From the NCBI RefSeq assembly GCF_003634585.1, contig NZ_RBLG01000002.1:558001-622000 (forward strand): a stretch of 64,000 nt of DNA, given 5' to 3'. Each line of letters opens with the position of its first letter. Within the stretch, counting starts at the first letter, position 1. Source of the stretch: Gillisia mitskevichiae. Lineage in GTDB: Bacteria; Bacteroidota; Bacteroidia; Flavobacteriales; Flavobacteriaceae. The notes beneath the pieces were generated by a model. It was not told where the DNA came from, did not search any database, and saw only the letters and a list, made by a program, of their open reading frames with translations. Shown one piece after another: positions 7,251 to 16,690 of this stretch. The translations under genes and the position numbers were made by a program.

Positions 7251-10226
7251 ATGAGATTAAAATTTCTACTCTTAAGCCTAGTCTTTTTTTCTGGGCTGAA
7301 CTTGTACGCACAAGATTACTTTCCCAACAATGATGGGGTTAACACGGAAAATACGAATTACACCATTTTTAAAAATGCAAAAATTCACGTAGATCCTACT
7401 ACTATTATAGAAAATGGAATGATCGCTGTTAGAGAAGGCAAGATTACTGCTGTTGGAAAAAACATATCAGTTCCAAAAAATAGTATTGTTATAGATTTAA
7501 AAGGGAAAGACGTTTATCCTTCTTTCATCGAGATCTATAGTGATTTTGGGATGAAAAAAGCAACAAAAGCTGGAAGCGAAAATGGTCAACCACAATACAA
7601 TGCAAGTCGCGAAGGCTATTATTGGAACGATCACATTCGCCCAGAAACAAATGCACTGGAGTCTTTTTCTTTTGATAAATCTGAAGCAGAAAAATTTCAG
7701 AAGAACGGATTTGGAGTTGTAAATACGCATCTTGCAGATGGCATTATGCGGGGAACAGGAATGTTGGTAAGTTTAAATACTGCAGGTTCTGAAGGAGATC
7801 GGATTTTAAAAGATAGATCTGCTAATTTTCTCTCTTTCGATAAGAGTGTAAAATCCAGACAATCTTATCCTACTTCTATAATGGGAGCCATGGCTTTATT
7901 AAGACAAACCTACATAGACGCAGCATGGTATGAAAAAGGAAATATATCTAATAAAGATTTGGCTTTAGAAGCCTTAAATAGAAATAAATCTTTAACCCAA
8001 ATTTTTAAGACCGATAACTTATTTGATGAATTAAGAGCAGATAAAGTTGGAGATGAATACGGGATTCAATATCTCATATTTGGTAGTGGATATGAATTTG
8101 AAAACATTGCTGAAATAAAAAACACAAACGCCACTTTTATAATTCCGTTGGATTTCCCAGAAGCCTATGATCTTGAAAATCCATTTATGGCAAATAATGT
8201 GAGCTTACAAGATATGAAGCGTTGGAATCAGGCTCCTTCTAACTTAATGCAACTTGCCAAAAACGATATTCCTTTCATATTAACCACTCAAAATTTAAAG
8301 GATGAAAAGAAATTTAGAGAGAATCTTCTAAAAGCCATTTCTTACGGCTTAGATAAAAAGAAAGCTCTTGCTGCACTAACCACAACTCCCGCAAAATTTT
8401 TGGGTGAAGAGAATAAATTAGGAGTGATCAAACAAGGAGCTTGGGCTAATTTTTTAATTACCTCAGGAGAGATATTTGATAAAGAAACCGTGCTTTTTGA
8501 GAATTGGATCCAAGGTAAAAAAGTTGTTCTGGAAAATATGAACACAGAAAATCTGGAGGGTAAATATACTTTAGCCGTAGATGGAAAAAAGTATGATCTG
8601 GAAATTTCAGGAAAACCAAATGCTCCGAAAGCCGAAGTAAAATTGGGCGATACAAAAATAAAATCTAAGTTATCTTATTCAGATACTTGGATGCAACTAT
8701 TACTATCGTCACCAGATTCTACCAAAACAGAATACACAAGATTAGTCGCAAAAGTAAGCGAAGGAAGCAATAAAATAAATGGGCGAGCTATTTTAAGCAA
8801 TGGTCAAGAAACTGCTTTTACAGCTACAAAGTCTGCAGATTCAACCAAAGTAGATAAGAAAAAAGAAGACGATAAAGAAGAAACTATTCTACCTATTGTG
8901 CCACTCACCTACCCTAATATGGCGTACGGTTTTAAGGAGCTTCCTAAGCAAGGAGATGTTCTGTTTAAAAATGCAACGGTTTGGACGAATACCGAAAAAG
9001 GGATTTTAGAGAAAACAGATGTTTTAATTAGGAATGGAAAAATAGCTGGTGTAGGTACAAATCTTAATGCCGGAAAAGCTAAGGTTATCGATGCCACAGG
9101 AAAACACTTAACCACCGGTATTATAGATGAACACTCACATATTGGAGCATCAGCAATTAATGAAGCAGGACAAAATTCTTCCGCAGAGGTTTCTATGGAA
9201 GACGTTATAGATCCTACCGATATTAATATTTATAGAAATCTTGCAGGAGGTGTAACTACTATTCAATTATTACATGGTTCTGCTAACCCTATTGGTGGCC
9301 AATCTGCAATTATGAAATTAAAGTGGGGCTCGAGCGCAGATGGAATGATCTTTCCAGATTCTCCTAAGTTTATAAAATTTGCGCTTGGAGAGAACGTAAA
9401 ACAAGCAAACTGGGATAGTAAAAGCAGGTTTCCACAAACCAGAATGGGCGTAGAACAAGTGTTTACAGATTATTTTAGTCAGGCTAAAGATTACGAAGCA
9501 GCTAAGAAAACTGGAAACTACAGGAAGGATATAGAAATGGAAACTCTAATTGAAATTATGAATGGAGAACGTTTTGTAAGTAGCCATTCTTACGTACAAA
9601 GTGAGATAAATATGCTTATGAAAGTTGCTGAAGCATTTGATTTTAGAATTAACACCTTCACTCATATTTTAGAAGGTTATAAAGTAGCCGATAAAATGAA
9701 GGAACATGGCGCTGGAGCTTCTACATTTTCAGATTGGTGGGCTTACAAATACGAGGTGAAAGATGCTATTCCTTATAACGCGGCTATAATGCACAACGCA
9801 GGTCTTACTGTGGCTATAAATAGTGATGACGGGGAAATGAGCCGAAGATTAAATCAAGAAGCTGCGAAAAGTGTGAAATATGGAGGCATTTCTGAAGAAG
9901 AAGCTTGGAAATTTGTCACCCTAAATCCTGCAAAATTATTGCATTTAGATCATCGTGTTGGAAGTATAGAAACTGGGAAAGATGGAGATGTGGTGCTATG
10001 GTCTGGTAATCCATTATCTATTTATAGCAAAGCTGAAAAAACGCTCATTGAAGGTGCTGTCTATTTTGACATTGAAAAAGACAAGGAACTTAGGAAAGAA
10101 ATTGCTCAACAGAAGAATATGCTTACTGGCCAGATGCTAAGTGCTAAAAACGGAGGAGCAAAAACACAGCCTGCAACCAAGAAAGAAGATCAAAAAATGC
10201 ATTGTGACACTTTGGAAACCTACTAA
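7251..10226 (+). CDS. Secreted double-domain amidohydrolase-family protein
   Basis: 991 residues with a Sec signal peptide (hydrophobic residues 4-18, cleavage after LYA at 20). It contains two imidazolonepropionase-like amidohydrolase units. The N-terminal unit (about 36-440) keeps the small beta domain (ENGMIAVREGKITAVGKNIS) but has VYPSFIEIYSDFG where the metal-binding HxH should be, so it is probably inactive. The C-terminal unit (about 575-960) has GIIDEHSHIG (His628, His630), further His in SSHSYVQ and FTHILEG, and the catalytic Asp in INSDDGEM (about 859), so it looks active as a periplasmic metal-dependent amidase or peptidase. A low-complexity Lys/Glu/Asp linker lies near residue 530-545. 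Substrate unknown. Eleven bases separate it from a paralogous gene. Confidence 0.9.
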   Translation: MRLKFLLLSLVFFSGLNLYAQDYFPNNDGVNTENTNYTIFKNAKIHVDPTTIIENGMIAVREGKITAVGKNISVPKNSIVIDLKGKDVYPSFIEIYSDFGMKKATKAGSENGQPQYNASREGYYWNDHIRPETNALESFSFDKSEAEKFQKNGFGVVNTHLADGIMRGTGMLVSLNTAGSEGDRILKDRSANFLSFDKSVKSRQSYPTSIMGAMALLRQTYIDAAWYEKGNISNKDLALEALNRNKSLTQIFKTDNLFDELRADKVGDEYGIQYLIFGSGYEFENIAEIKNTNATFIIPLDFPEAYDLENPFMANNVSLQDMKRWNQAPSNLMQLAKNDIPFILTTQNLKDEKKFRENLLKAISYGLDKKKALAALTTTPAKFLGEENKLGVIKQGAWANFLITSGEIFDKETVLFENWIQGKKVVLENMNTENLEGKYTLAVDGKKYDLEISGKPNAPKAEVKLGDTKIKSKLSYSDTWMQLLLSSPDSTKTEYTRLVAKVSEGSNKINGRAILSNGQETAFTATKSADSTKVDKKKEDDKEETILPIVPLTYPNMAYGFKELPKQGDVLFKNATVWTNTEKGILEKTDVLIRNGKIAGVGTNLNAGKAKVIDATGKHLTTGIIDEHSHIGASAINEAGQNSSAEVSMEDVIDPTDINIYRNLAGGVTTIQLLHGSANPIGGQSAIMKLKWGSSADGMIFPDSPKFIKFALGENVKQANWDSKSRFPQTRMGVEQVFTDYFSQAKDYEAAKKTGNYRKDIEMETLIEIMNGERFVSSHSYVQSEINMLMKVAEAFDFRINTFTHILEGYKVADKMKEHGAGASTFSDWWAYKYEVKDAIPYNAAIMHNAGLTVAINSDDGEMSRRLNQEAAKSVKYGGISEEEAWKFVTLNPAKLLHLDHRVGSIETGKDGDVVLWSGNPLSIYSKAEKTLIEGAVYFDIEKDKELRKEIAQQKNMLTGQMLSAKNGGAKTQPATKKEDQKMHCDTLETY

Positions 10227-10237
10227 TATTGAAAAAG

Positions 10238-11551
10238 ATGAAAAGAATAAAAATAACACTCCTACTGAGTATTTTAATAATAACAAGTTCATTATATGCT
10301 CAGCAAACGCCTACTCCTGCTCAAAGTGAAGCAGTAAGTATCGTTGGCGCAACTGCACATATAGGAAATGGAGAAATCATAGAAAACAGTTTGATCATTT
10401 TTGAAAACGGGATCTTAACTCAGGTTTTAGATGCTACCACTACAAAAATGCAATATCGAGGAACTATTATAAATGCTGAAGGCAAACATGTGTACCCAGG
10501 CATTATTGCTCCAAATACCACTCTTGGTTTAGTTGAAATCGCTTCTCTTAGACCAACAGATGATGAAGATGAAATTGGAGAAATGTTACCACATATTAGA
10601 AGTTTGGTAGCATATAATGCTGAAAGTCAAATTGTAGAAAGCATGAGACCAAATGGTGTTTTAATAGGAGAAATAGTTCCAAGAGGTGGAACAATATCTG
10701 GAACTTCTTCTATCGTTCAATTTGACGCTTGGAACTGGGAAGATGCTGCCATTAAGAAAGACAACGGACTTCATATTAATTGGCCAAATAGCTTAAAACG
10801 TGGCAGATGGTGGCTAGGTGAAGAAAGAGGTTTGAAACCAAATGAGGATTACGCTGAAGATGTTCTAAAACTCACGCAGTTCTTTAATAACTCTAGAGCT
10901 TATATTCAGGGAGATCAAAAACAAGAAAATTTACCTTTTAAATCTATGGAGACAGTTTTCTCTAATGGTAAAAAGGTGTTTATTCATGTAGATGGGGAAC
11001 GGGAAATTGTGGATGCTATTCAGTTTAAAAAAGATCAGAATATAAAAGATATGGTAATTGTAGGTGGATATGATGCTGTGAAGGTTGCAGATCTTATCAA
11101 AGCCGAAAATATTGCAGTATTAACTCCTCGCCCACATACTACTCCCAATCAAGATGATGAAGATTATGACTATAATTACAAACTTGCCAAACTACTTAGT
11201 GATAAAGGAATTTTAGTAGGATTGGAAAGCAGCGGGCAAATGGAACGTGCTAGTACCAGAAACTTGCCTTTTTATGCCGGAACTGTTGCAGCAAATGGAA
11301 TGGATAAGGAAGAAGCTTTGAAATTGATCACCTTGAACAATGCTAAAATCCTAGGGATCGATGATAGATTAGGAACTTTAGAAAAAGGAAAGGATGCTAC
11401 ACTTTTTATAAGTGAAGGTGATGCCTTAGATATGCGAACAAACAAATTGACGAAAGCATACATACAAGGACGAGAATTGAGTTTAGAAAGTCATCAAACA
11501 GAATTATATCATAGGTATTCTGATAAATATGAAAGCCAGAAAGAAGATTAA
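10238..11551 (+). CDS. Secreted amidohydrolase-like protein lacking the HxH metal site
   Basis: 437 residues. Sec signal peptide MKRIKITLLLSILIITSSLYA, followed by one imidazolonepropionase-type fold: ENSLIIFENGILTQV in the beta sandwich, and KLITLNNAKILGIDDRLGTL then EKGKDATLFISEGDA at the C-terminus. Where active relatives have HxH it has HVYPGIIAPNTTLGLVE, so the first two metal ligands are missing, as in the N-terminal unit of the preceding gene. It probably pairs with that protein as an inactive partner or subunit; this is inference. The ATG at 10238 is chosen over an in-frame TTG at 10229. It ends before a degenerate repeat and a terminator. Confidence 0.85.
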   Translation: MKRIKITLLLSILIITSSLYAQQTPTPAQSEAVSIVGATAHIGNGEIIENSLIIFENGILTQVLDATTTKMQYRGTIINAEGKHVYPGIIAPNTTLGLVEIASLRPTDDEDEIGEMLPHIRSLVAYNAESQIVESMRPNGVLIGEIVPRGGTISGTSSIVQFDAWNWEDAAIKKDNGLHINWPNSLKRGRWWLGEERGLKPNEDYAEDVLKLTQFFNNSRAYIQGDQKQENLPFKSMETVFSNGKKVFIHVDGEREIVDAIQFKKDQNIKDMVIVGGYDAVKVADLIKAENIAVLTPRPHTTPNQDDEDYDYNYKLAKLLSDKGILVGLESSGQMERASTRNLPFYAGTVAANGMDKEEALKLITLNNAKILGIDDRLGTLEKGKDATLFISEGDALDMRTNKLTKAYIQGRELSLESHQTELYHRYSDKYESQKED

Positions 11552-11636
11552 TTTTGAGATAAGAATTAAATTAGTATTTCCGAAAAGATGATTAAACCGG
11601 TTCAGCATTATGAAAAGCTTAAAAGGACTATCATAA

Positions 11637-11714
11637 CCCTGAACTTGTTTTAGGGCTTCAAAAATTACTTATCCTTAGTTTAGAAGCATGAGATGCTGAA
11701 AATAAATTCTGCAT
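11637..11714. repeat. Degenerate intergenic repeat with two small hairpins
   Basis: Two palindromic units lie after the amidohydrolase gene. At 11637-11655, CCCTGAA pairs with TTTTAGGG around CTTGT (one G-T pair). At 11693-11714, ATGC-T-GAA pairs with TTC-T-GCAT. The words CTGAACTTGTTTTAG and GAGATGCTGAA resemble a dispersed intergenic repeat I recall from marine flavobacterial genomes, whose arms are TGCTGAA/TTCAGCA; here it looks decayed. No second copy is seen in this window. Confidence 0.4.
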
Positions 11715-11736
11715 GTCGAATTAGTTCAAATCAAAT

Positions 11737-11767
11737 AAAAAACCTCTGATATTTTCAGAGGTTTTTT
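11737..11767 (+). terminator. Terminator after the amidohydrolase pair
   Basis: A perfect 13-base stem, AAAAAACCTCTGA (11737-11749) and TCAGAGGTTTTTT (11755-11767), with a 5-base loop and a T-tract. It ends transcription before the RNA methyltransferase gene. Confidence 0.88.
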
Positions 11768-11802
11768 ATTTATAACTCTCAAGAAGTGTCTATTTTTACA
11801 AT

Positions 11803-12609
11803 ATGATCAAACAAATATCCAGCGCACAAAATCCAGTAGTAAAAAGGTTGCTTCAACTTCAGGAGAAATCTAGAAATCGAAAAAAAGAAGGGGTTTTTAT
11901 AGTTGAAGGTGTTAGAGAAATTCAGCTTGCTTTTAAAGGAAATTATAGCTGCGAGGAATTCTTTTTTTGTGATTCCTTATTTGCTGCTGAAGGATTGAAG
12001 GATCTAGGTACGAATCCTGAAAACCAAGCTTTAATCACAGAGTTTTCTAAAGAAGTCTATGAAAAAATAGCTTACAGAGGCAGTACAGAAGGTGTAATGG
12101 CAGTATTTAGATCTAAAGAATTGTCCATAGGATCGCTTCAACTAAACTCGGAAAACCCATTGATCTTAATTGCTGAAGCACCAGAAAAACCTGGAAATAT
12201 TGGAGCCCTCTTAAGAACTGCAGATGCTGCAAATGTAGATGCGGTGATAATTGCCAATCCAAAAACAGATCTTTTTAATCCTAATATCATAAGATCTAGC
12301 GTAGGTTGTGTGTTTACAAATAACATCGCTGTTGGAACCACTTCAGAAATAATAAGTTTTTTAAAGAAACATAAAATCTCCATATATACTGCTGCACTAC
12401 AAGCTTCAAAAAATTATTCGGAAATAGATTTCACTAATTCTTCAGCAATAGTTGTTGGTACAGAAGCAACTGGTCTAAGTGAAGAGTGGATAGCTAATTC
12501 TACTCAAAATATCATTATTCCTATGAGTGGAGAAATAGATAGTATGAATGTATCTGTAGCTGCCGGAATTTTAATTTTTGAAGCCAAACGCCAACGAGGC
12601 TTTAATTAA
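11803..12609 (+). CDS. TrmH/SpoU-family RNA 2'-O-methyltransferase
   Basis: 268 residues. The N-terminal substrate-binding region (MIKQISSAQNPVVKRLLQLQ, then RNRKKEGVFIVEGVREIQLA) precedes a SPOUT methyltransferase domain with all three knot motifs: APEKPGNIGALLRTADAAN (motif 1, with the catalytic Arg), IVVGTEATGLSEEWI (motif 2) and IPMSGEIDSMNVSVAAGILI (motif 3). These enzymes use S-adenosylmethionine to methylate a ribose 2'-OH in rRNA or tRNA. Which nucleotide is modified cannot be read from sequence, so no symbol is given. Length and domain order are typical. It lies alone between a terminator and the M48 protease gene. Confidence 0.92.
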   Translation: MIKQISSAQNPVVKRLLQLQEKSRNRKKEGVFIVEGVREIQLAFKGNYSCEEFFFCDSLFAAEGLKDLGTNPENQALITEFSKEVYEKIAYRGSTEGVMAVFRSKELSIGSLQLNSENPLILIAEAPEKPGNIGALLRTADAANVDAVIIANPKTDLFNPNIIRSSVGCVFTNNIAVGTTSEIISFLKKHKISIYTAALQASKNYSEIDFTNSSAIVVGTEATGLSEEWIANSTQNIIIPMSGEIDSMNVSVAAGILIFEAKRQRGFN

Positions 12610-12707
12610 AACTTTTCGACTGTTAAAACTAGCATTTAAAACAAATTTTGAAACCATTCAGAATATTAAACCTATATTAATCCCAAACTCTCAAAACCCG
12701 AACCTAC

Positions 12708-13940
12708 GTGAGTGCTGAAACTTTATTTTATATAATAATTGCCATCATTTTAATCGATTTTATAATCGATAAGATCTTAGATTCATTAAATGCTAGTCGG
12801 TTTAACGATCCAATCCCTAAAGAATTGGAAGATGTTTATGATGATGCAGAATACCGAAAATCTCAGAATTACAAAAAAGAGGTGTATAGGTTTGGAGTAG
12901 TTTCTTCGGTTTTCTCATTGCTACTTTTATTAGGTTTCCTCTTTTTTGAAGGATTTGCGTATGTAAATGGAATTGCAAGTGATATTACTGAGAACCCAAT
13001 TTACAAAGCCTTGATTTTCTTCGGGATAATTATGCTTGCCAGTGATATTCTCACACTTCCTTTCTCCTATTACAGCACTTTTGTGATCGAAGAGAAATAT
13101 GGATTTAATAAAACAACAAGAAAATTATTTATATTAGATAAATTAAAATCTTGGGGTTTAATGATCATCGTTGGTGGAGGGATTTTGGGCTTGATCGTTT
13201 GGTTCTATCAGTTAACTTCAGCCAACTTTTGGTGGTATTCCTGGATCATGGTTACTGTTTTTATACTATTTACCAATATGTTTTATGCTAAGTTGATAGT
13301 TCCTCTTTTTAATAAACAATCTCCCTTACAAGACGGATCGCTTCGATCCAAAATTGAGGCCTATGCCGATAACGTTGGTTTTAAGCTAGACAATATTTTT
13401 ATTATAGATGGCTCCAAACGCAGCACAAAAGCAAATGCTTATTTCTCTGGTTTTGGAAAGGAAAAAAGGATCACTCTTTATGACACTTTGGTTAATGACT
13501 TGAGCGAAGAAGAAATAGTGAGTGTTTTAGCGCATGAGGTGGGGCATTATAAGAAAAAACACATCATTGTAAATTTAATAGTTTCCATATTAACCACAGG
13601 ATTAACCTTATGGGTTCTTTCCCTATTTGTTGGGAATGCATTGCTTTCTCAAGCCTTGGGAGTAGAAAATCCGAGCTTTCATATAGGATTGATAGCTTTC
13701 GGGATTTTGTACAGCCCTGTTTCAGAAATCACCGGATTAATTATGAATTATTTATCCCGGAAATTCGAATATCAGGCAGATGATTTTGCCAAAAACACCT
13801 ATAATTCAGAATCATTAATTTCTAGTCTTAAAAAATTATCCAAATCTAGTTTAAGCAACTTAACCCCACATAAAGCTTATGTTTTTATGCATTATTCGCA
13901 CCCAACCTTATTACAGCGAATTAAAAACTTAAGCTCTTAG
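12708..13940 (+). CDS. M48 family membrane metallopeptidase (Ste24/CAAX protease type)
   Basis: 410 residues from a GTG start. Multi-pass membrane protein: hydrophobic segments at about residues 4-20, 65-87, 102-122, 150-170 and 177-200 flank the active site, and two more follow it. The zinc motif is VLAHEVGHYKKKH (His276, Glu277, His280), with the downstream third-ligand region YLSRKFEYQADDFA. The N-terminal extension is of the Ste24 (CAAX prenyl protease 1) type rather than the shorter HtpX type. In bacteria such proteins are thought to act in membrane-protein quality control; the substrate is unknown. It runs in the same direction as the stringent-response gene 42 bases downstream. Confidence 0.93.
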   Translation: MSAETLFYIIIAIILIDFIIDKILDSLNASRFNDPIPKELEDVYDDAEYRKSQNYKKEVYRFGVVSSVFSLLLLLGFLFFEGFAYVNGIASDITENPIYKALIFFGIIMLASDILTLPFSYYSTFVIEEKYGFNKTTRKLFILDKLKSWGLMIIVGGGILGLIVWFYQLTSANFWWYSWIMVTVFILFTNMFYAKLIVPLFNKQSPLQDGSLRSKIEAYADNVGFKLDNIFIIDGSKRSTKANAYFSGFGKEKRITLYDTLVNDLSEEEIVSVLAHEVGHYKKKHIIVNLIVSILTTGLTLWVLSLFVGNALLSQALGVENPSFHIGLIAFGILYSPVSEITGLIMNYLSRKFEYQADDFAKNTYNSESLISSLKKLSKSSLSNLTPHKAYVFMHYSHPTLLQRIKNLSS

Positions 13941-13982
13941 TTTGTAGTTGTTTCTTTACAATGTTAATCGTAATTTTAAGTT

Positions 13983-16196
13983 ATGACAGAAGCTGCAATA
14001 GTAAAAGAGAATAAAGAAATTGCTCGCCAGTATAAGGAATTGTTACGCATAAGTTATAGAACCCTAACTAAAGAAGATAAAAATTTAATTAGATTGGCGT
14101 TCGATACTTCTGTAGAAGCGCACAAGGATCAACGGAGAAAATCTGGAGAAGCCTACATATTTCATCCAATAGCGGTTGCAAAAATAGTTGCCTCAGAAAT
14201 TGGCTTGGATGCAACCTCTATTGCCGCAGCGCTATTACATGATGTGGTAGAAGACACCACATATTCCATAGAAGAAATTGAAAAGATGTTTGGTAAAACC
14301 GTTGCCTTAATTGTAGATGGACTTACCAAAATCTCCCACTTACAGCAACAACAAGATAAAGACGTTTCTCTGCAAGCAGAAAATTTCAGGAAAATGCTGC
14401 TTACTCTCAACGACGATGTTAGGGTGATCATTATTAAAATTGCAGACAGGTTGCACAATATGCAAACTATGGATGCTATGAAACCAGATAAACAGGTTAA
14501 AATAGCTTCAGAAACCCTATATATCTACGCTCCACTGGCACATAGAATAGGATTATATAGCATTAAAACGGAGCTTGAAGATCTTAGTTTAAAATATACA
14601 GAACCTGAGGTTTACAATGATATTTTAACGAAAATTCGGGAAAGTAAACAAGAGCAGGATGCCTATATTGATGCTTTTACAAAAGTTATAAAGGATTCTT
14701 TAGATCAAGAGCAATTAGAATATACCATTAAGGGAAGGCCAAAATCTATCTATTCTATCTGGAGAAAAATAAAAACCCAAAATATCACTTTTGATGAGGT
14801 CTTCGATAAATTCGCCGTTCGTATAATTTATAAGGGTGATATCGCAAATGAAAAATTCTTAGCCTGGAAAATATATTCTATAGTAACAGATCATTTTAGA
14901 CCAAATCCTATTCGCCTTAGAGATTGGATCTCTTCTCCAAAATCCACTGGTTATGAAGCCTTGCATATTACTGTAATGGGACCTAAAGGAAGGTGGGTAG
15001 AAGTGCAAATTAGAAGTGAGCGAATGAATGAAATAGCTGAAAAAGGCTATGCTGCACACTACAAATATAAGCAAGGCGCCGAGCAGGAAGAAAAGACCAT
15101 GGAAGAATGGTTAAATAGATTGCAGGAAGCTTTAGAAAATTCCGAAGCCAATGCCGTAGATTTTGTGGAACAATTTAAACTGAACTTATACGCAAAAGAG
15201 ATCTTTGTGTTTACTCCACAAGGGGATCTAAAATCTTTACCAAAAGGAGCAACTCCCTTAGACTTTGCGTTTAGTATTCACACGGCCATAGGACTGCATA
15301 CTCGAGGGGCTAAGGTGAATAACAAGCTAGTTCCACTAAGTCATGAATTAAAAAGTGGGGACCAAATAGAGATCATTACCTCAGAGAATGCAAAGCCAAA
15401 TGTTAACTGGTTAGACTATGCAAGTACCGCAAGAGCTAGATCTAAAATAAAATCTTCGTTAAGAGAAGAGAAAAAAGAACTTGCAGAAGAGGGAAAAGCT
15501 GTGTTAGCGAGAAAGTTAAAGGCCCAAAAACTCAGTTTCAATGAAAGCATGATCAACGAGTTGGTAATTTATTTTAAGTTAAAAACTAGCTTAGATCTCT
15601 TTTACAGAGTTGGAATTGGGAAAATAGATAATAAAAATTTAAAAGAATTTACTGCTTCTAGAAGTAATGCTTTTGTAAGCTATTTTAAAAATAAAATTAG
15701 AAAAGCACCGGTTGCGGAAGATCTCAACAAAGAAGAGATCACTCATAAATACGATCAGATAGTATTTGGTAAGGAAGAAGAGGTGTTAGATTATAAATTA
15801 GCTAACTGTTGTAATCCTATTCCGGGAGATCGGGTGTTTGGTTTTATTACGGTTAGTGAGGGAATAAAAGTTCATAAAAAGGATTGTCCGAATGCCATTC
15901 AGTTTCAAAGTAACTATGCATATAGGATCATTCAGGCCAAATGGATAGATTCTACACAACAAGATTTTAAGGCGATCATTAATTTAACGGGAATAGATAA
16001 TTTAGGGTTGGTAAGTGAGATCACACAAGAAATCTCGAAAAGTATGAATGTAAATATGCGAAGCATTAATTTTGATAGTGCGGATGGAGTATTTACTGGG
16101 AAAATCACGGTTATTGTAAAAAACAATTCGATCTTAGATACACTAATAGAACATCTTAAAAAAATTAGTGGGATAGACAAGGTGTCAAGAGAATAA
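13983..16196 (+). CDS. Bifunctional (p)ppGpp synthetase/hydrolase (RelA/SpoT homolog)
   Basis: 737 residues with the full long-RSH layout. The HD hydrolase domain (about 45-195) has [18 protein letters not shown] and LLHDVVEDT (His86-Asp87), the Mn-binding residues for ppGpp breakdown. The synthetase domain (about 235-350) has [13 protein letters not shown] and the nucleotide-binding segment [23 protein letters not shown] (about 395-455: [20 protein letters not shown]) and the C-terminal zinc-finger ([11 protein letters not shown]) and ACT (about 665-737) domains sense stalled ribosomes. Both catalytic sites look intact, so this is the SpoT/Rel type. It is the only RSH gene in the window. The fur promoter overlaps its 3' end. 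Confidence 0.95.
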   Translation: MTEAAIVKENKEIARQYKELLRISYRTLTKEDKNLIRLAFDTSVEAHKDQRRKSGEAYIFHPIAVAKIVASEIGLDATSIAAALLHDVVEDTTYSIEEIEKMFGKTVALIVDGLTKISHLQQQQDKDVSLQAENFRKMLLTLNDDVRVIIIKIADRLHNMQTMDAMKPDKQVKIASETLYIYAPLAHRIGLYSIKTELEDLSLKYTEPEVYNDILTKIRESKQEQDAYIDAFTKVIKDSLDQEQLEYTIKGRPKSIYSIWRKIKTQNITFDEVFDKFAVRIIYKGDIANEKFLAWKIYSIVTDHFRPNPIRLRDWISSPKSTGYEALHITVMGPKGRWVEVQIRSERMNEIAEKGYAAHYKYKQGAEQEEKTMEEWLNRLQEALENSEANAVDFVEQFKLNLYAKEIFVFTPQGDLKSLPKGATPLDFAFSIHTAIGLHTRGAKVNNKLVPLSHELKSGDQIEIITSENAKPNVNWLDYASTARARSKIKSSLREEKKELAEEGKAVLARKLKAQKLSFNESMINELVIYFKLKTSLDLFYRVGIGKIDNKNLKEFTASRSNAFVSYFKNKIRKAPVAEDLNKEEITHKYDQIVFGKEEEVLDYKLANCCNPIPGDRVFGFITVSEGIKVHKKDCPNAIQFQSNYAYRIIQAKWIDSTQQDFKAIINLTGIDNLGLVSEITQEISKSMNVNMRSINFDSADGVFTGKITVIVKNNSILDTLIEHLKKISGIDKVSRE

Positions 16197-16201
16197 ACCA
16201 A

Positions 16202-16209
16202 TACCTTTG
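16202..16209 (+). promoter_or_regulatory. -7 element of fur-purA
   Basis: TACCTTTG, an exact TAnnTTTG match, starts 5 bases after the RSH stop codon. A transcript would begin near 16216, about 10 nt before the fur ATG at 16226. No matching TTG is found at -33. Confidence 0.5.
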
Positions 16210-16225
16210 TAAACGAAGGAAAATT

Positions 16226-16684
16226 ATGAGCAAGAAAAGCGGAAATAAGAATGATCAGGCTGTAGTTAAAAACGTATTCACCAAATTTCTGGAGGATAAA
16301 GGGCACCGTAAAACCCCAGAGCGATTTGCTATTTTACAGGAGATCTATAACAGTGAAGAGCATTTTGATATTGAGTCGCTTTATATCAATATGAAAAATA
16401 AGAAGTATAGAGTAAGTCGCGCCACTTTATATAATACAATAGAATTACTTTTAGATTGCGGTCTGGTTAGAAGACATCAATTTGGTCAAAATCAATCTCA
16501 ATATGAAAAGTCTTATTTCGATAGACAGCATGATCATATTATCTTAACAGATACGGGAGAAGTAATAGAATTTTGCGATCCTAGAATTCAAAGTATAAAA
16601 CAAACAATAGAAGAGGTTTTTAATATTGAAATTTCTAAACATTCTTTATACTTTTACGGCACAAAAAAACAACCAACAAATTAA
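16226..16684 (+). CDS. fur: Fur-family transcriptional repressor
   Basis: 152 residues. An N-terminal winged helix (about 15-90: [20 protein letters not shown], then [20 protein letters not shown]) and a C-terminal dimerisation/metal domain ([20 protein letters not shown]). Fur proteins bind AT-rich operators when loaded with Fe(II) (or Zn, Mn, peroxide-sensing in relatives). The C-terminal CxxC zinc pairs of classical Fur are missing: only one cysteine (EFCDP) is present in that half. This is common in flavobacterial Fur but leaves the exact metal specificity open. It lies 6 bases ahead of purA, so the two are probably co-transcribed. Confidence 0.9.
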   Translation: MSKKSGNKNDQAVVKNVFTKFLEDKGHRKTPERFAILQEIYNSEEHFDIESLYINMKNKKYRVSRATLYNTIELLLDCGLVRRHQFGQNQSQYEKSYFDRQHDHIILTDTGEVIEFCDPRIQSIKQTIEEVFNIEISKHSLYFYGTKKQPTN

Positions 16685-16690
16685 ATATTT

